Shown piece by piece: positions 49,660 to 57,579 of a stretch of DNA of 64,000 nt. Every line of letters starts with the position of its first letter. Within the stretch, counting starts at the first letter, position 1. Under the pieces are notes generated by a model. That model made no database searches. It was not told where the DNA came from and worked only from the letters and a program-made list of their open reading frames with translations. The stretch covers positions 3,658,001 through 3,722,000 of the forward strand of contig NZ_CP014518.1 in the NCBI RefSeq assembly GCF_001577305.1, written 5' to 3'. The translations under genes and the position numbers were made by a program. The stretch is from Sinomonas atrocyanea (GTDB taxonomy: Bacteria; Actinomycetota; Actinomycetes; Actinomycetales; Micrococcaceae).

Positions 49660-52600
49660 CTAGACCGCCACGGCGTTCGCGACGGCGAACACGTCGGCCG
49701 GCATCGGGCGGTGGAGCTTCCAGGTAATGGCGATCGGCTTCTCGCCGGAATGGCTGACGTAGCGAGCCGTTCCGAGGCACGTGTACTGCTGGGTCATGCC
49801 CCGTTCGTCTTCGGCGGCTTGGCGGGCAAAGAGCACGACGTGCGATTCCCCTGACAGGTAGCGCCGCCCGACGGGCGACGCAGACGTCGTCGAGCTCTGC
49901 GATTCCCAATGGAACAATTCTGGACTCACGGCGTAGTCCTTGTAGAGCGTTGTCGGTGAATGGTCCCGCTCATCCTTCTCGAGCGTGACCAGGAAGGCAT
50001 CGACCCCGCTCTCCGGACACCAGGCCACGCCTTCACGGTGATTGGCAATCCGGTTCCCAGCAAGCTGGAATGCCGCCAGCAGTTCCTGGCGCGAGTACGT
50101 GGCATGGGACTGGATCGGAAGGTGAGCGAGTTCCAGCCCGAGCGCCCTGGGGGTGTGCCTCGCAGCATCGGCGGCGATGGCCACGATCTGCTCGATCTCG
50201 GCGCGTGCCCAGCGGAAGCTGCGAACGAAATCGAGTCCCGCATCGATGGCGGAGTCCTCCGTACCGAATTGCCCCTGCAATTCGAGGTTGAAGTAGAGCA
50301 TCCGGGCGAAGAGCCGCTCTCGCACTCCCAGGTCCTCGAGGCGCGGGGCGTCCGGCTGGAGAAGCGATGTGTAGGCCTTCGCGCGTTCCAGGTCGTCTAC
50401 GTGGAGGAACCGGGAGACCTTCCGCAGAATCTGCTGCTCGGCTTCACTCGCACTGCTGACGAGCTTCGTTGCGATGCGTTGCTCGAGGACGGAATCGGGA
50501 CTGATGAGTTGTGCCGTCCGCAGGTATCCGGTCCACGAGTCGCGGGTTCCCCTGTACAGCTCACGCAAATCGGTCCCGGATTCGCGAAGGTAGACGGCAA
50601 GGTCTGTCGTCCCATGGGAGCGGATGTCTTCCATGACGGCCCGCCGGGTGAGGCGCAGCTGGGACCTGATGTTGTCGAGGACGATGCCTTGGGCCACGCG
50701 GTCGAGCTGGAGTTGGCAGCCGGAGGGAAGCGTCGGGAACTCCTGCTCGACCTCTAGAGCCAAGCGCTTGCGTCCGGTGCCGCCGAGCAGCGCACGGTAC
50801 TTGGCATCGAATCTGAAGGCCCGGTGTTGCTGGCCGATGAAATCGAGCACCGTGAGAACTGCTTTTCCTTCGGCCCGGCGTAGCCCTCGGCCCAGCTGCT
50901 GAAGGAAGACCGTCGCGCTCTGCGTCGGTCTCAGCAGCAGAATGGTGTCGATCTCCGGCACGTCGAGGCCCTCATTGAAGAGGTCGACGGCGAAGAGGCA
51001 GTTGACCTCGCGATCGCGCAGCTTCCGGAGGGCTTCCGCGCGCTCCTCGTCCGGGGTCGAGCCGGAGACCGCAAGGGAGTCGATCCCGGCCCGAGTGAAC
51101 ACCCGGGCCATGTACTGCGCGTGCTGCACCGAGACACAGAAGCCGATGGCCCTCATGTCCGCAGTGCTGAGGACCTTGTCGCGCAGCGCTTCGATGACCT
51201 TGGCTGCCCGGGCGTCGTTCCCGGTGTACAGCGCATCCAGCTGGTTCAGGTCATAGCTTCCGCGCCGCCATTCGACCCGCGACAGGTCCACGTCGTCTGC
51301 AATGCCGAAGTAGTGGAAGGGAACGAGGAGATCCTCGCCGAGCGCGTCCCACAGCCTCATTTCGCTTGCAGTCCGGCCGCCGAAATACTCGTGGGCAACG
51401 CTGATGCCGTCACCGCGCTCGGGAGTCGCCGTGAGACCGAGGAGCTCGCTCGGTTCCAACTGCTCAAGGAGGCGGCGGTAGGTGGGCGCCGCGGCATGGT
51501 GGAACTCGTCAATCACGACGATCTCGAAGGCCACGGGTCCGAGGGACTGGAGAAGGTCTGAATCGAGAGACTGCACGGAAGCGAAGACGTGGCGCCACTC
51601 GCGGGGCTTCTCCCGTCCGACGAGGAGTTCGCCGAAGCTTCCGTCATTGAGCACGCGACGGTAGGTGGCGAGAGACTGCTCGAGAATTTCCCTGCGGTGG
51701 GCGACGAAGAGCAGGGTCGGCTTCTCGGGACGCCCCTGGGCGAGCCGTTTGTAGTCGAGGGCCGCCACTACGGTCTTGCCGGTGCCGGTTGCCGCCACGA
51801 GCAGGTTCCGGTGGTACCCCTTGGACCGTTCGGACTCGAGGTCGTCCAGCATTTCCTGCTGGTGGAGGTAGGGAACAACGTCAAGCCCTGTCGGCCCGAG
51901 GTCCCGCCGCCGTTCCTTGCTGCCTGAACGGCGGAGGGCTTCATCGAGGCGCGCGCCATCACGGTCGGGATCGTACGGAACGAATCGCCTGTCCTCCCAG
52001 TACGAGTCGAACGTTATCTGGAACTTCTGCAGGAGGCGGGGCGTGCCGATTCCGGAAAGTCGCACGTTCCATTCGAGACCGTCCAGAAGTGCAGGCTGGC
52101 TGAGGTTGGAACTGCCGACGTAGGCCGTGTCGAATCCGGTCACGCGGCGGAACAGCCACGCCTTGGCGTGGAGCCTCGTGGCATTCGTCTCGTAATTGAT
52201 CCGCACTTCGGCGCCGTAGCGACGCACCAGCTCGTCAATGGCCTGGCGTTCGGTGGCGCCCATGTACGTCGTCGTGATCACACGGAATCGGGTTCCGCGG
52301 TCCTTGAGCTCGCGCAATTCAGACTCGAGGAGCCTCAGCCCGCGCCATTTGATGAAGGCACAGATCAGGTCCACTGAACTTGCGGACTCGATTTCGCGGC
52401 GCAGTTCGTGGGCGAGATTCGGGTCTTCGTGGCTTGCCGTCAGAAGGGCGGCATCGCTGAAAGGAGTGCTCGGACGGCGCAGCTCCCGGCGCCGCACATC
52501 GGTCGAGTCGTAGACGGCATGAAGGAGCGTCGGTCCCTCGAGGACGATGTCCGCCGCTTCGGGGCCCGATATCGAGGCGAGCAGCCGATTGGCGGTGGCA

Positions 52601-52818
52601 ATCCGGTCTTCGGCTCGCTCAGAGGCGAGCCGTTCGCGAACCACATTCCCGATATGCCGTGCGAGGACCTCGGGCACATCGGTTTCGGGGATTCCCTCGA
52701 ATGTCGTCGTCCGCCCTGGCCGCAAGGCCACAACGCGCCTTTGGAGCGCTTCGGTCCGCAGTGTTTCATACAGACCGTCCGGCAGACCGCCGTCGTCGAT
52801 TCCCCCACTATCGCTCAC
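49660..52818 (-). CDS. PLD-nuclease-like / DEAD-box helicase / DUF3427 protein
   Basis: The 1052-residue protein has a phospholipase-D-like domain (about 145-245) with H217-K219 in RLHAKAWLF and N238 in VGSSNLS. A superfamily 2 helicase follows: Walker A ATGTGKT at about 343, DEFHH at 437-441, LTATPER, and QQLGRGLRR near 650. A long C-terminal DUF3427-type region completes it. Such proteins are sporadic in bacteria and are suspected nucleic-acid defence enzymes. Base composition is visibly lower in GC than neighbouring genes, with more AT-ended codons, suggesting horizontal acquisition. No modification or immunity partner gene is adjacent. Confidence 0.85.
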   Translation of the reverse strand: MSDSGGIDDGGLPDGLYETLRTEALQRRVVALRPGRTTTFEGIPETDVPEVLARHIGNVVRERLASERAEDRIATANRLLASISGPEAADIVLEGPTLLHAVYDSTDVRRRELRRPSTPFSDAALLTASHEDPNLAHELRREIESASSVDLICAFIKWRGLRLLESELRELKDRGTRFRVITTTYMGATERQAIDELVRRYGAEVRINYETNATRLHAKAWLFRRVTGFDTAYVGSSNLSQPALLDGLEWNVRLSGIGTPRLLQKFQITFDSYWEDRRFVPYDPDRDGARLDEALRRSGSKERRRDLGPTGLDVVPYLHQQEMLDDLESERSKGYHRNLLVAATGTGKTVVAALDYKRLAQGRPEKPTLLFVAHRREILEQSLATYRRVLNDGSFGELLVGREKPREWRHVFASVQSLDSDLLQSLGPVAFEIVVIDEFHHAAAPTYRRLLEQLEPSELLGLTATPERGDGISVAHEYFGGRTASEMRLWDALGEDLLVPFHYFGIADDVDLSRVEWRRGSYDLNQLDALYTGNDARAAKVIEALRDKVLSTADMRAIGFCVSVQHAQYMARVFTRAGIDSLAVSGSTPDEERAEALRKLRDREVNCLFAVDLFNEGLDVPEIDTILLLRPTQSATVFLQQLGRGLRRAEGKAVLTVLDFIGQQHRAFRFDAKYRALLGGTGRKRLALEVEQEFPTLPSGCQLQLDRVAQGIVLDNIRSQLRLTRRAVMEDIRSHGTTDLAVYLRESGTDLRELYRGTRDSWTGYLRTAQLISPDSVLEQRIATKLVSSASEAEQQILRKVSRFLHVDDLERAKAYTSLLQPDAPRLEDLGVRERLFARMLYFNLELQGQFGTEDSAIDAGLDFVRSFRWARAEIEQIVAIAADAARHTPRALGLELAHLPIQSHATYSRQELLAAFQLAGNRIANHREGVAWCPESGVDAFLVTLEKDERDHSPTTLYKDYAVSPELFHWESQSSTTSASPVGRRYLSGESHVVLFARQAAEDERGMTQQYTCLGTARYVSHSGEKPIAITWKLHRPMPADVFAVANAVAV

Positions 52819-52880
52819 GCCCTCAGCCTATTGGCTGAGTCCGACATTCTTGGGTGAGCTCACCCGCAGTGCAGAGCGCG

Positions 52881-53084
52881 CTACCCCTGCCCTGCGGCCT
52901 TCTTCTTCCGCTCCGCCTCCTCGCGGTGCCGGCGGATCTGCTCGTGGATGAGCTGCTCCTCCTCGGTGAAGCGGAGGGCGTTGGCGTCATCGCCGGAGTC
53001 CCGGGGGCCGTCGGCCTCCTGGCGTGAAGGGTACTCGACCTCGTCCTCCGCCGGCTCTTCGCCGGTGTCGCGCTGCTCAGTCAT
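52881..53084 (-). CDS. small charged protein, unknown function
   Basis: The 67-residue protein starts at ATG 53084. The first half is acidic (EEPAEDEVEYPSRQE). The second is a helix rich in Glu, Lys and Arg (EEEQLIHEQIRRHREEAERKKKAAGQG). It looks like a small helical, partly disordered cytoplasmic protein found in actinobacteria. No domain recognised. It is divergent from the NmrA-like gene. Confidence 0.6.
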   Translation of the reverse strand: MTEQRDTGEEPAEDEVEYPSRQEADGPRDSGDDANALRFTEEEQLIHEQIRRHREEAERKKKAAGQG

Positions 53085-53172
53085 GGCGACACTGTAGACC
53101 CGCTGTGCGCCCTTGGGGAGATGGCGCTCCTCGTCGTCGCCCACGGCCGCCTCCCGGGCTACGCTCGGAGCC

Positions 53173-54018
53173 ATGGACGGCTCCCCCACCCTCGGCATCA
53201 CCGGCGTCACCGGCGCGATCGGCGGCCACGTGGCCCGCCTCCTCTCCGAGCGCGGCGAGCCCCTGGTGCTGCTCCCCCGGGACCCGGCGAAGGCACCCGA
53301 GCTGCCCCGCGCCGTCGTGCGTCCCGCCGACTACGCCGACGGGAACCTCTGCGAGCGCTCGCTCGAGGGCGTCGAGACGCTGCTCATGGTCTCCGGCCGG
53401 GAGAGCGAGAGGCGCCTCGACGAGCACCGCAGCTTCATCGACGCCGCCGCGGCTGCCGGGGTGCGGCACCTGGTCTACACCTCGTTCATGGGCGCCGCCC
53501 CGGACGCGACGTTCACCCTCGCCCGGGACCACTTCGCCACGGAGGAGCACATCAAGGCCGCGGGCCTCGCCTACACCTTCCTGCGCGACTGCCTCTACGC
53601 CGACTTCCTCGAGGCCATGGTGGGGGACGACGGCGTGCTCCGCGGCCCGGCCGGCAACGGCGCCGCCGCGGTGGTCGCCCAGGCCGACGTGGCCCGCTGC
53701 GCCGCCGCCGTGCTCCTCGACCCGGCGGCCCATGCCGGGGTCACCTACACGCTCACCGGCCCGGAGGCCCTCACCATGGCCCAGATCGCGCACGTGATCT
53801 CCGCCGTCCGCGGCCGCCCCGTCACCTTCCACAACGAGACGGTCGCCGAGGCCTACGAGTCCCGCAGGAAGTGGCCGGCCCCGGACTGGCAGTACGAGGC
53901 CTGGGTCTCGACCTACACCGCGATCGCCGCCGGGGAGATGGAGCACGTCAGCGACGACGTCGAGACCATCACCGGACGCCGGCCGATGAGCCTCAAAGAG
54001 GTGCTCCTGGCGCGGTAG
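53173..54018 (+). CDS. NmrA-like NAD(P)H-binding protein (QOR2 type)
   Basis: The 281-residue atypical SDR starts with LGITGVTGAIGGHVARLLSERGE and contains YTSFMGAAPDATFTLARDHFATEEHIKAAG and TYTLTGPEALTMAQIAHV. This matches the quinone oxidoreductase 2/NmrA-like group that binds NAD(P)H and either reduces quinones or acts as a redox sensor. ATG 53173 begins at the domain. A related but distinct protein is encoded at 34598. Confidence 0.85.
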   Translation: MDGSPTLGITGVTGAIGGHVARLLSERGEPLVLLPRDPAKAPELPRAVVRPADYADGNLCERSLEGVETLLMVSGRESERRLDEHRSFIDAAAAAGVRHLVYTSFMGAAPDATFTLARDHFATEEHIKAAGLAYTFLRDCLYADFLEAMVGDDGVLRGPAGNGAAAVVAQADVARCAAAVLLDPAAHAGVTYTLTGPEALTMAQIAHVISAVRGRPVTFHNETVAEAYESRRKWPAPDWQYEAWVSTYTAIAAGEMEHVSDDVETITGRRPMSLKEVLLAR

Positions 54019-54087
54019 GCGAATGTGCCCTTCTGGCGGCTCCGCGCCAGCGGTACCGTTACGGCAGGAGCGGCGGAAGGACCGGCC

Positions 54088-54390
54088 ATGACTCGCTTCC
54101 TCATCACCTACCACGGCATGCCCTACCCCGAGCGCGAGGTCATCGAGCCCCTGCGGCGCGCGCTGCGCGAATGGACGGAGAAGTCCCTCGGGAGCGCCCT
54201 CGTGGACTTCGGTACGCCCCTGCTGCTCGGCGGCCAGCTCTCGGACGGCCAGGCCACGGACGCCGTGCAGATCGACGGCTACACGATCATCGAGGCCCGC
54301 GACCTCGCGGATGCGCGGGCGCTGCTCGCAGACCACCCCTACCTCGCCCGCGGCGGGACCATCCAGATCAACGAGTGCGTCGAGCTCTGA
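54088..54390 (+). CDS. YCII-related small protein, copy A
   Basis: The 100-residue protein MTRFLITYHGMPYPER... has the YCII-related fold pattern: an N-terminal strand with the conserved His of TYH, a central DGYTIIEARDLADARALLADHPYL and the end TIQINECVEL. This DGPF/YCII family is often enzyme-like with unknown activity. AGCGGAAGGA precedes ATG 54088. A close paralogue follows at 54439, indicating tandem duplication. Confidence 0.82.
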   Translation: MTRFLITYHGMPYPEREVIEPLRRALREWTEKSLGSALVDFGTPLLLGGQLSDGQATDAVQIDGYTIIEARDLADARALLADHPYLARGGTIQINECVEL

Positions 54391-54438
54391 CCCGGGCCGG
54401 GCCGGCGCCGAGCAGCCGAGCAGCGGAAGGAGCCTCCC

Positions 54439-54741
54439 ATGACGCGCTTCCTCATCACGTACCACGACCTGCCCTACCCCGAGATGGACGAGGTGGCCGG
54501 GGAGCGGCGCGACTTCCGGGCGTGGGCGGAGAAGGCTCTCGGGGCAGCGGTGGTGGACTTCGGCGCGCCGCTGTTCGTGGTGGGCCAGCTCGCCAGGGGC
54601 GAACCCGGCACCCAGATGGAGGTGGACGGATACTCGATCATCGAGGCCCGCTCGGCTTCCGAGGTACGGACGCTCCTGAAAGACCACCCGTTCCTCGCCC
54701 TCGGCGCCACCATCCAGATCAACGAGTGCCTCGAGGTCTGA
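54439..54741 (+). CDS. YCII-related small protein, copy B
   Basis: The 100-residue paralogue of the preceding gene shares MTRFLITYHxxPYPE, the central DGYSIIEARS, DHPFLALGATIQINECLEV and equal length. Differences are concentrated in residues 16-60. GGAAGGAGCC precedes ATG 54439. The pair is presumably cotranscribed. Function unknown. Confidence 0.82.
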   Translation: MTRFLITYHDLPYPEMDEVAGERRDFRAWAEKALGAAVVDFGAPLFVVGQLARGEPGTQMEVDGYSIIEARSASEVRTLLKDHPFLALGATIQINECLEV

Positions 54742-54819
54742 GCGCCCGCCCGGGCGGGTAAGCTCTATCGGTCCGCCTCCACCGCGCGGACCCGGCGTCC
54801 ATGAAGGAGGCTCGAGACC

Positions 54820-55149
54820 GTGACGCGGCGATTCCACGGCTGGCGGCCCACGACGCGCCGCGGACGGAATGCCCTCTTCTCCCTCGGCCTGATCGTGGCC
54901 TCCCCCATCCTCGGCTTCGTGGCCGCAGAGGCGGCCGTCAGCGTGCTCGGCGTTCCCGCCTCGGACGCCGGCAGCTACCTCCTGTTCGCCATTGCCCTCA
55001 CCACCGCCTTCATCGCGGGAGCCCACTGGGTGGCCGTCCTCCTCGGGGAGCGCTCGGAACTGGTGCTCATGCTCGCGGTGGCCCTGACGGCGGCGGCCAT
55101 CGCAGCCTTCGTCTACATCCCGATCGCCGACTGGGGACCCCTCTTCTAG
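54820..55149 (+). CDS. small integral membrane protein
   Basis: The 109-residue protein has a basic N terminus (TRRFHGWRPTTRRGR) and three predicted membrane helices (LGLIVASPILGFVAAEAAVSV; YLLFAIALTTAFIAGAHWVAVLL; LVLMLAVALTAAAIAAFVYI). It ends with the short tail ADWGPLF. GTG 54820 has AAGGAGG 9 bases upstream, a strong ribosome site. No named family recognised. Confidence 0.75.
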   Translation: MTRRFHGWRPTTRRGRNALFSLGLIVASPILGFVAAEAAVSVLGVPASDAGSYLLFAIALTTAFIAGAHWVAVLLGERSELVLMLAVALTAAAIAAFVYIPIADWGPLF

Positions 55150-55229
55150 ACCCGCGGCGTCGAAGCCCGCGGAACCGTTAGTTACCGACCAGTAGCATCC
55201 GCGGGGCCCGCGGCGTTACCCTCGTGTGC

Positions 55230-56810
55230 ATGACCTCCCGGACGACGACGCCCGCCCCCTCCGCGCACCTCTCGCCTTCCTCCGGGGCCGCCGCCGCGGC
55301 CCTCGCCAGCCTCGCCGCCCTGGCCACCGGCACCGGCCCGGAGCACGAGGTGATCGCCCCCAGCGACGGCCGGCCACTCGGCGTCGTGCGCCAGGCCTCC
55401 GCAGCCGAGATCGCGGCGGCCGTGACCCGGGCCCGCGCCGCCCAGAAGGCCTGGGCGAGGACGCCGGCGACGGCGCGGGCCGCCGTCGCCCGCCGCTTCG
55501 CCTCGCTCGTGCTGGACCGGCGCGATGAGATCCTCGACGTCATCGAGGCCGAGACCGGCAAGGCCCGGCTCGCCGCGCTCGAGGAGGTCATGGACGTCTC
55601 CCGCACCGCCGCGTACTACGCCCACACCGCCCCCGGGCTGCTGCGGCCGCGCCGGCGCGGCGGGGCGTTCCCCGTGTTCACCCAGACCACCGAGCGCCGC
55701 CACCCCAAGGGCGCGGTCGGCGTCATCACCCCGTGGAACTACCCGTTCACGCTCCCGGCGAGCGACTCCGTGCCCGCCCTCCTCGCCGGCAACGCCGTGG
55801 TGATCAAGCCGGACGAGAAGACGCCGTTCAGCGCGCTGCTCACCCTCTCCCTCCTGCGCGAGGCCGGCCTGCCCGACGGGCTGGCCCAGGTCGTGGTCGG
55901 CCCGCGGGACGAGGCCGGCCCCGCACTGGTGGAGGCCGCGGACTACATCATGTTCACCGGCTCCAGTGCGACCGGGCGGAAGGTCGCGGCTCGCTGCGGT
56001 GAGCGGCTCATCGGCTTCTCGGCGGAGCTGGGCGGGAAGAACCCCCTCATCGTCCTCGCCGACGCGGACATCCCGGCCGCCGCGGCCGGCGCCGCGCGGG
56101 CGTGCTTCGCCAACGCCGGGCAGCTGTGCATCGGCCCCGAGCGGATCTACGTGCACGAGGCCGTCAGGACGCAGTTCACCGAGGCGTTCCTGGGCGAGGT
56201 GGGGCGCATGCGCGTGGCCGCCGGAGCGGGCTGGGACGCGGAGATGGGCTCGCTGATCTCCGAGGCCCAGCTGGAGAAGGTCCGGGCCCACCTCGAGGAC
56301 GCGGTGGCCCGCGGTGCCCGGATCCTGGCCGGCGGCACGGCCCGGCCCGAGCTGGGCCCGTACTTCTTCGACCCCACCGTGCTCTCCGACGTGCCCGAGA
56401 GCGCTGCCCTGTGCCGGGAGGAGACCTTCGGCCCGGTCGTGGCGGTCTACCCGGTGGCCTCCGACGAGGAGGCGATCGCGCGGGCCAACGACAGCGCGCT
56501 GGGGCTCAACGCAAGCCTGTGGACCCGGCCCGCCCGCGGCGCGGAGCTCGGGGCGCGCCTCGAGGCCGGCACGGTCAACGTCAACGAGGGCTACGCAGCG
56601 TCCTGGGGGTCCCATGCCGCGCCCATGGGCGGGTGGAAGGGCTCGGGGGTGGGGCGGCGGCACGGGGCCGAGGGCCTGCTGAAGTACACCGAGGCGCAGA
56701 CCGTCGCCGTGCAGCGGCTGCTGCGCTTCGCCCCTCTGCCGGGGATGTCCAACGAGCGGTACGCGGACCTCCTCACCGCCGCCGTGCGCGTGCTGAACCG
56801 CTTCCGCTGA
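55230..56810 (+). CDS. gabD2: succinate-semialdehyde dehydrogenase (NADP-type)
   Basis: The 526-residue aldehyde dehydrogenase shows GVITPWNYPFTLPASDSVPALLAGNAVVIKPDEKTPFSALL and FTGSSATGRKVA. The general-base Glu is in FSAELGGKNPLIV and the catalytic Cys in NAGQLCIGPERIYV. This sequence group is annotated in actinobacteria as succinic semialdehyde dehydrogenase, which makes succinate from GABA breakdown. Start ATG 55230 is preferred over GTG 55224. The N terminus is an Ala-rich extension. A GntR regulator follows after 36 bases. Confidence 0.88.
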   Translation: MTSRTTTPAPSAHLSPSSGAAAAALASLAALATGTGPEHEVIAPSDGRPLGVVRQASAAEIAAAVTRARAAQKAWARTPATARAAVARRFASLVLDRRDEILDVIEAETGKARLAALEEVMDVSRTAAYYAHTAPGLLRPRRRGGAFPVFTQTTERRHPKGAVGVITPWNYPFTLPASDSVPALLAGNAVVIKPDEKTPFSALLTLSLLREAGLPDGLAQVVVGPRDEAGPALVEAADYIMFTGSSATGRKVAARCGERLIGFSAELGGKNPLIVLADADIPAAAAGAARACFANAGQLCIGPERIYVHEAVRTQFTEAFLGEVGRMRVAAGAGWDAEMGSLISEAQLEKVRAHLEDAVARGARILAGGTARPELGPYFFDPTVLSDVPESAALCREETFGPVVAVYPVASDEEAIARANDSALGLNASLWTRPARGAELGARLEAGTVNVNEGYAASWGSHAAPMGGWKGSGVGRRHGAEGLLKYTEAQTVAVQRLLRFAPLPGMSNERYADLLTAAVRVLNRFR

Positions 56811-56830
56811 CGCGTGGCCGCGCCCTGTAT

Positions 56831-56839
56831 CTGATATAT
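56831..56839 (+). promoter_or_regulatory. candidate GntR operator upstream of the regulator gene
   Basis: CTGATATAT, within the near-palindrome TGATATATCT, lies 8 bases before the ATG of the GntR gene. The same nine bases occur at 61125-61133 in the promoter of the one-carbon operon. Confidence 0.5.
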
Positions 56840-56846
56840 CTGTGGT

Positions 56847-57491
56847 ATGGGAAGCAAGAGCGCCGGCCGCACACTCGCCGAGCATGCGTACGCTGAGCTG
56901 CGCGAGCGGATCATCGACATGCGCCTGCCGCCGGGGTCGGCCGTGGACGAGGAGTCGCTCATGCGGGAGCTCGGCGTGGGCCGGACCCCGATGCGCGAGG
57001 CGGTCAAGCGGCTCGAGTCCGACCGGCTGCTGACGGTCTACCCGCGCCGGGGCACCATCATCTCCGAGGTGAACATCAAGGACCTGCGCGCCATCTCGGA
57101 CGCGCGCCGGGTGCTCGAGGCCTTCGCCGCGCGCCGGGCCGCCGAGCACGTGACGGACGACGACCGGGTAGTCCTCCGGGGGTGCCTGGAGGAGCTCTCC
57201 CACGACGGCGTGAGGTCCAACCAGGATGCGATGGCCCTCGACGAGCGCATCCACCGGGCCATCTACGCGACCATGCGCAATACGTACGTCGAGGCCACGC
57301 TCATCCAGTACTTCAGCCTCTCCCAGCGGATGTGGAACTTCGTGCTGGCGGGCCTCGCGCCGATCACCGGCAACGTGCACGAGCACGCCGAGCTCGTGAA
57401 TGCCATCATCGACGGCGATCCCGAGCGCGCGGCCAAGCTCGCCGAGGAGCACGTGACGCACTTCGAGGACCTGGTCCGCGCCGCCCTCTGA
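56847..57491 (+). CDS. GntR-family (FCD-type) regulator of the one-carbon locus
   Basis: The 214-residue protein has an N-terminal winged helix (PGSAVDEESLMRELGVGRTPMREAVKRLESDRLL, about 30-63) and an FCD domain with DARRVLEAFAARRAA. Its own upstream site and the purU promoter share CTGATATAT, so it probably controls both. Effectors in this subgroup are small carboxylates or amines, perhaps dimethylglycine or sarcosine here. It is convergent with the dimethylglycine oxidase gene. Confidence 0.87.
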   Translation: MGSKSAGRTLAEHAYAELRERIIDMRLPPGSAVDEESLMRELGVGRTPMREAVKRLESDRLLTVYPRRGTIISEVNIKDLRAISDARRVLEAFAARRAAEHVTDDDRVVLRGCLEELSHDGVRSNQDAMALDERIHRAIYATMRNTYVEATLIQYFSLSQRMWNFVLAGLAPITGNVHEHAELVNAIIDGDPERAAKLAEEHVTHFEDLVRAAL

Positions 57492-57514
57492 CGCCCTTTC
57501 TTCAGCGCACGACG

Positions 57515-57561
57515 GCGGGCCCCGCCTCGCCCGGTCAGGTTCCGGGTGGGGCGGGGCCCGC
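57515..57561. terminator. tagged GC hairpin between convergent genes
   Basis: Lead-in GCGCACGACGGCGG; outer 12-base arms (57515-57526 and 57550-57561) and an inner CCCGG/CCGGG stem. Lies between the GntR and dimethylglycine oxidase genes. Confidence 0.7.
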
Positions 57562-57579
57562 TTCTCGTGCTGGGACGGG

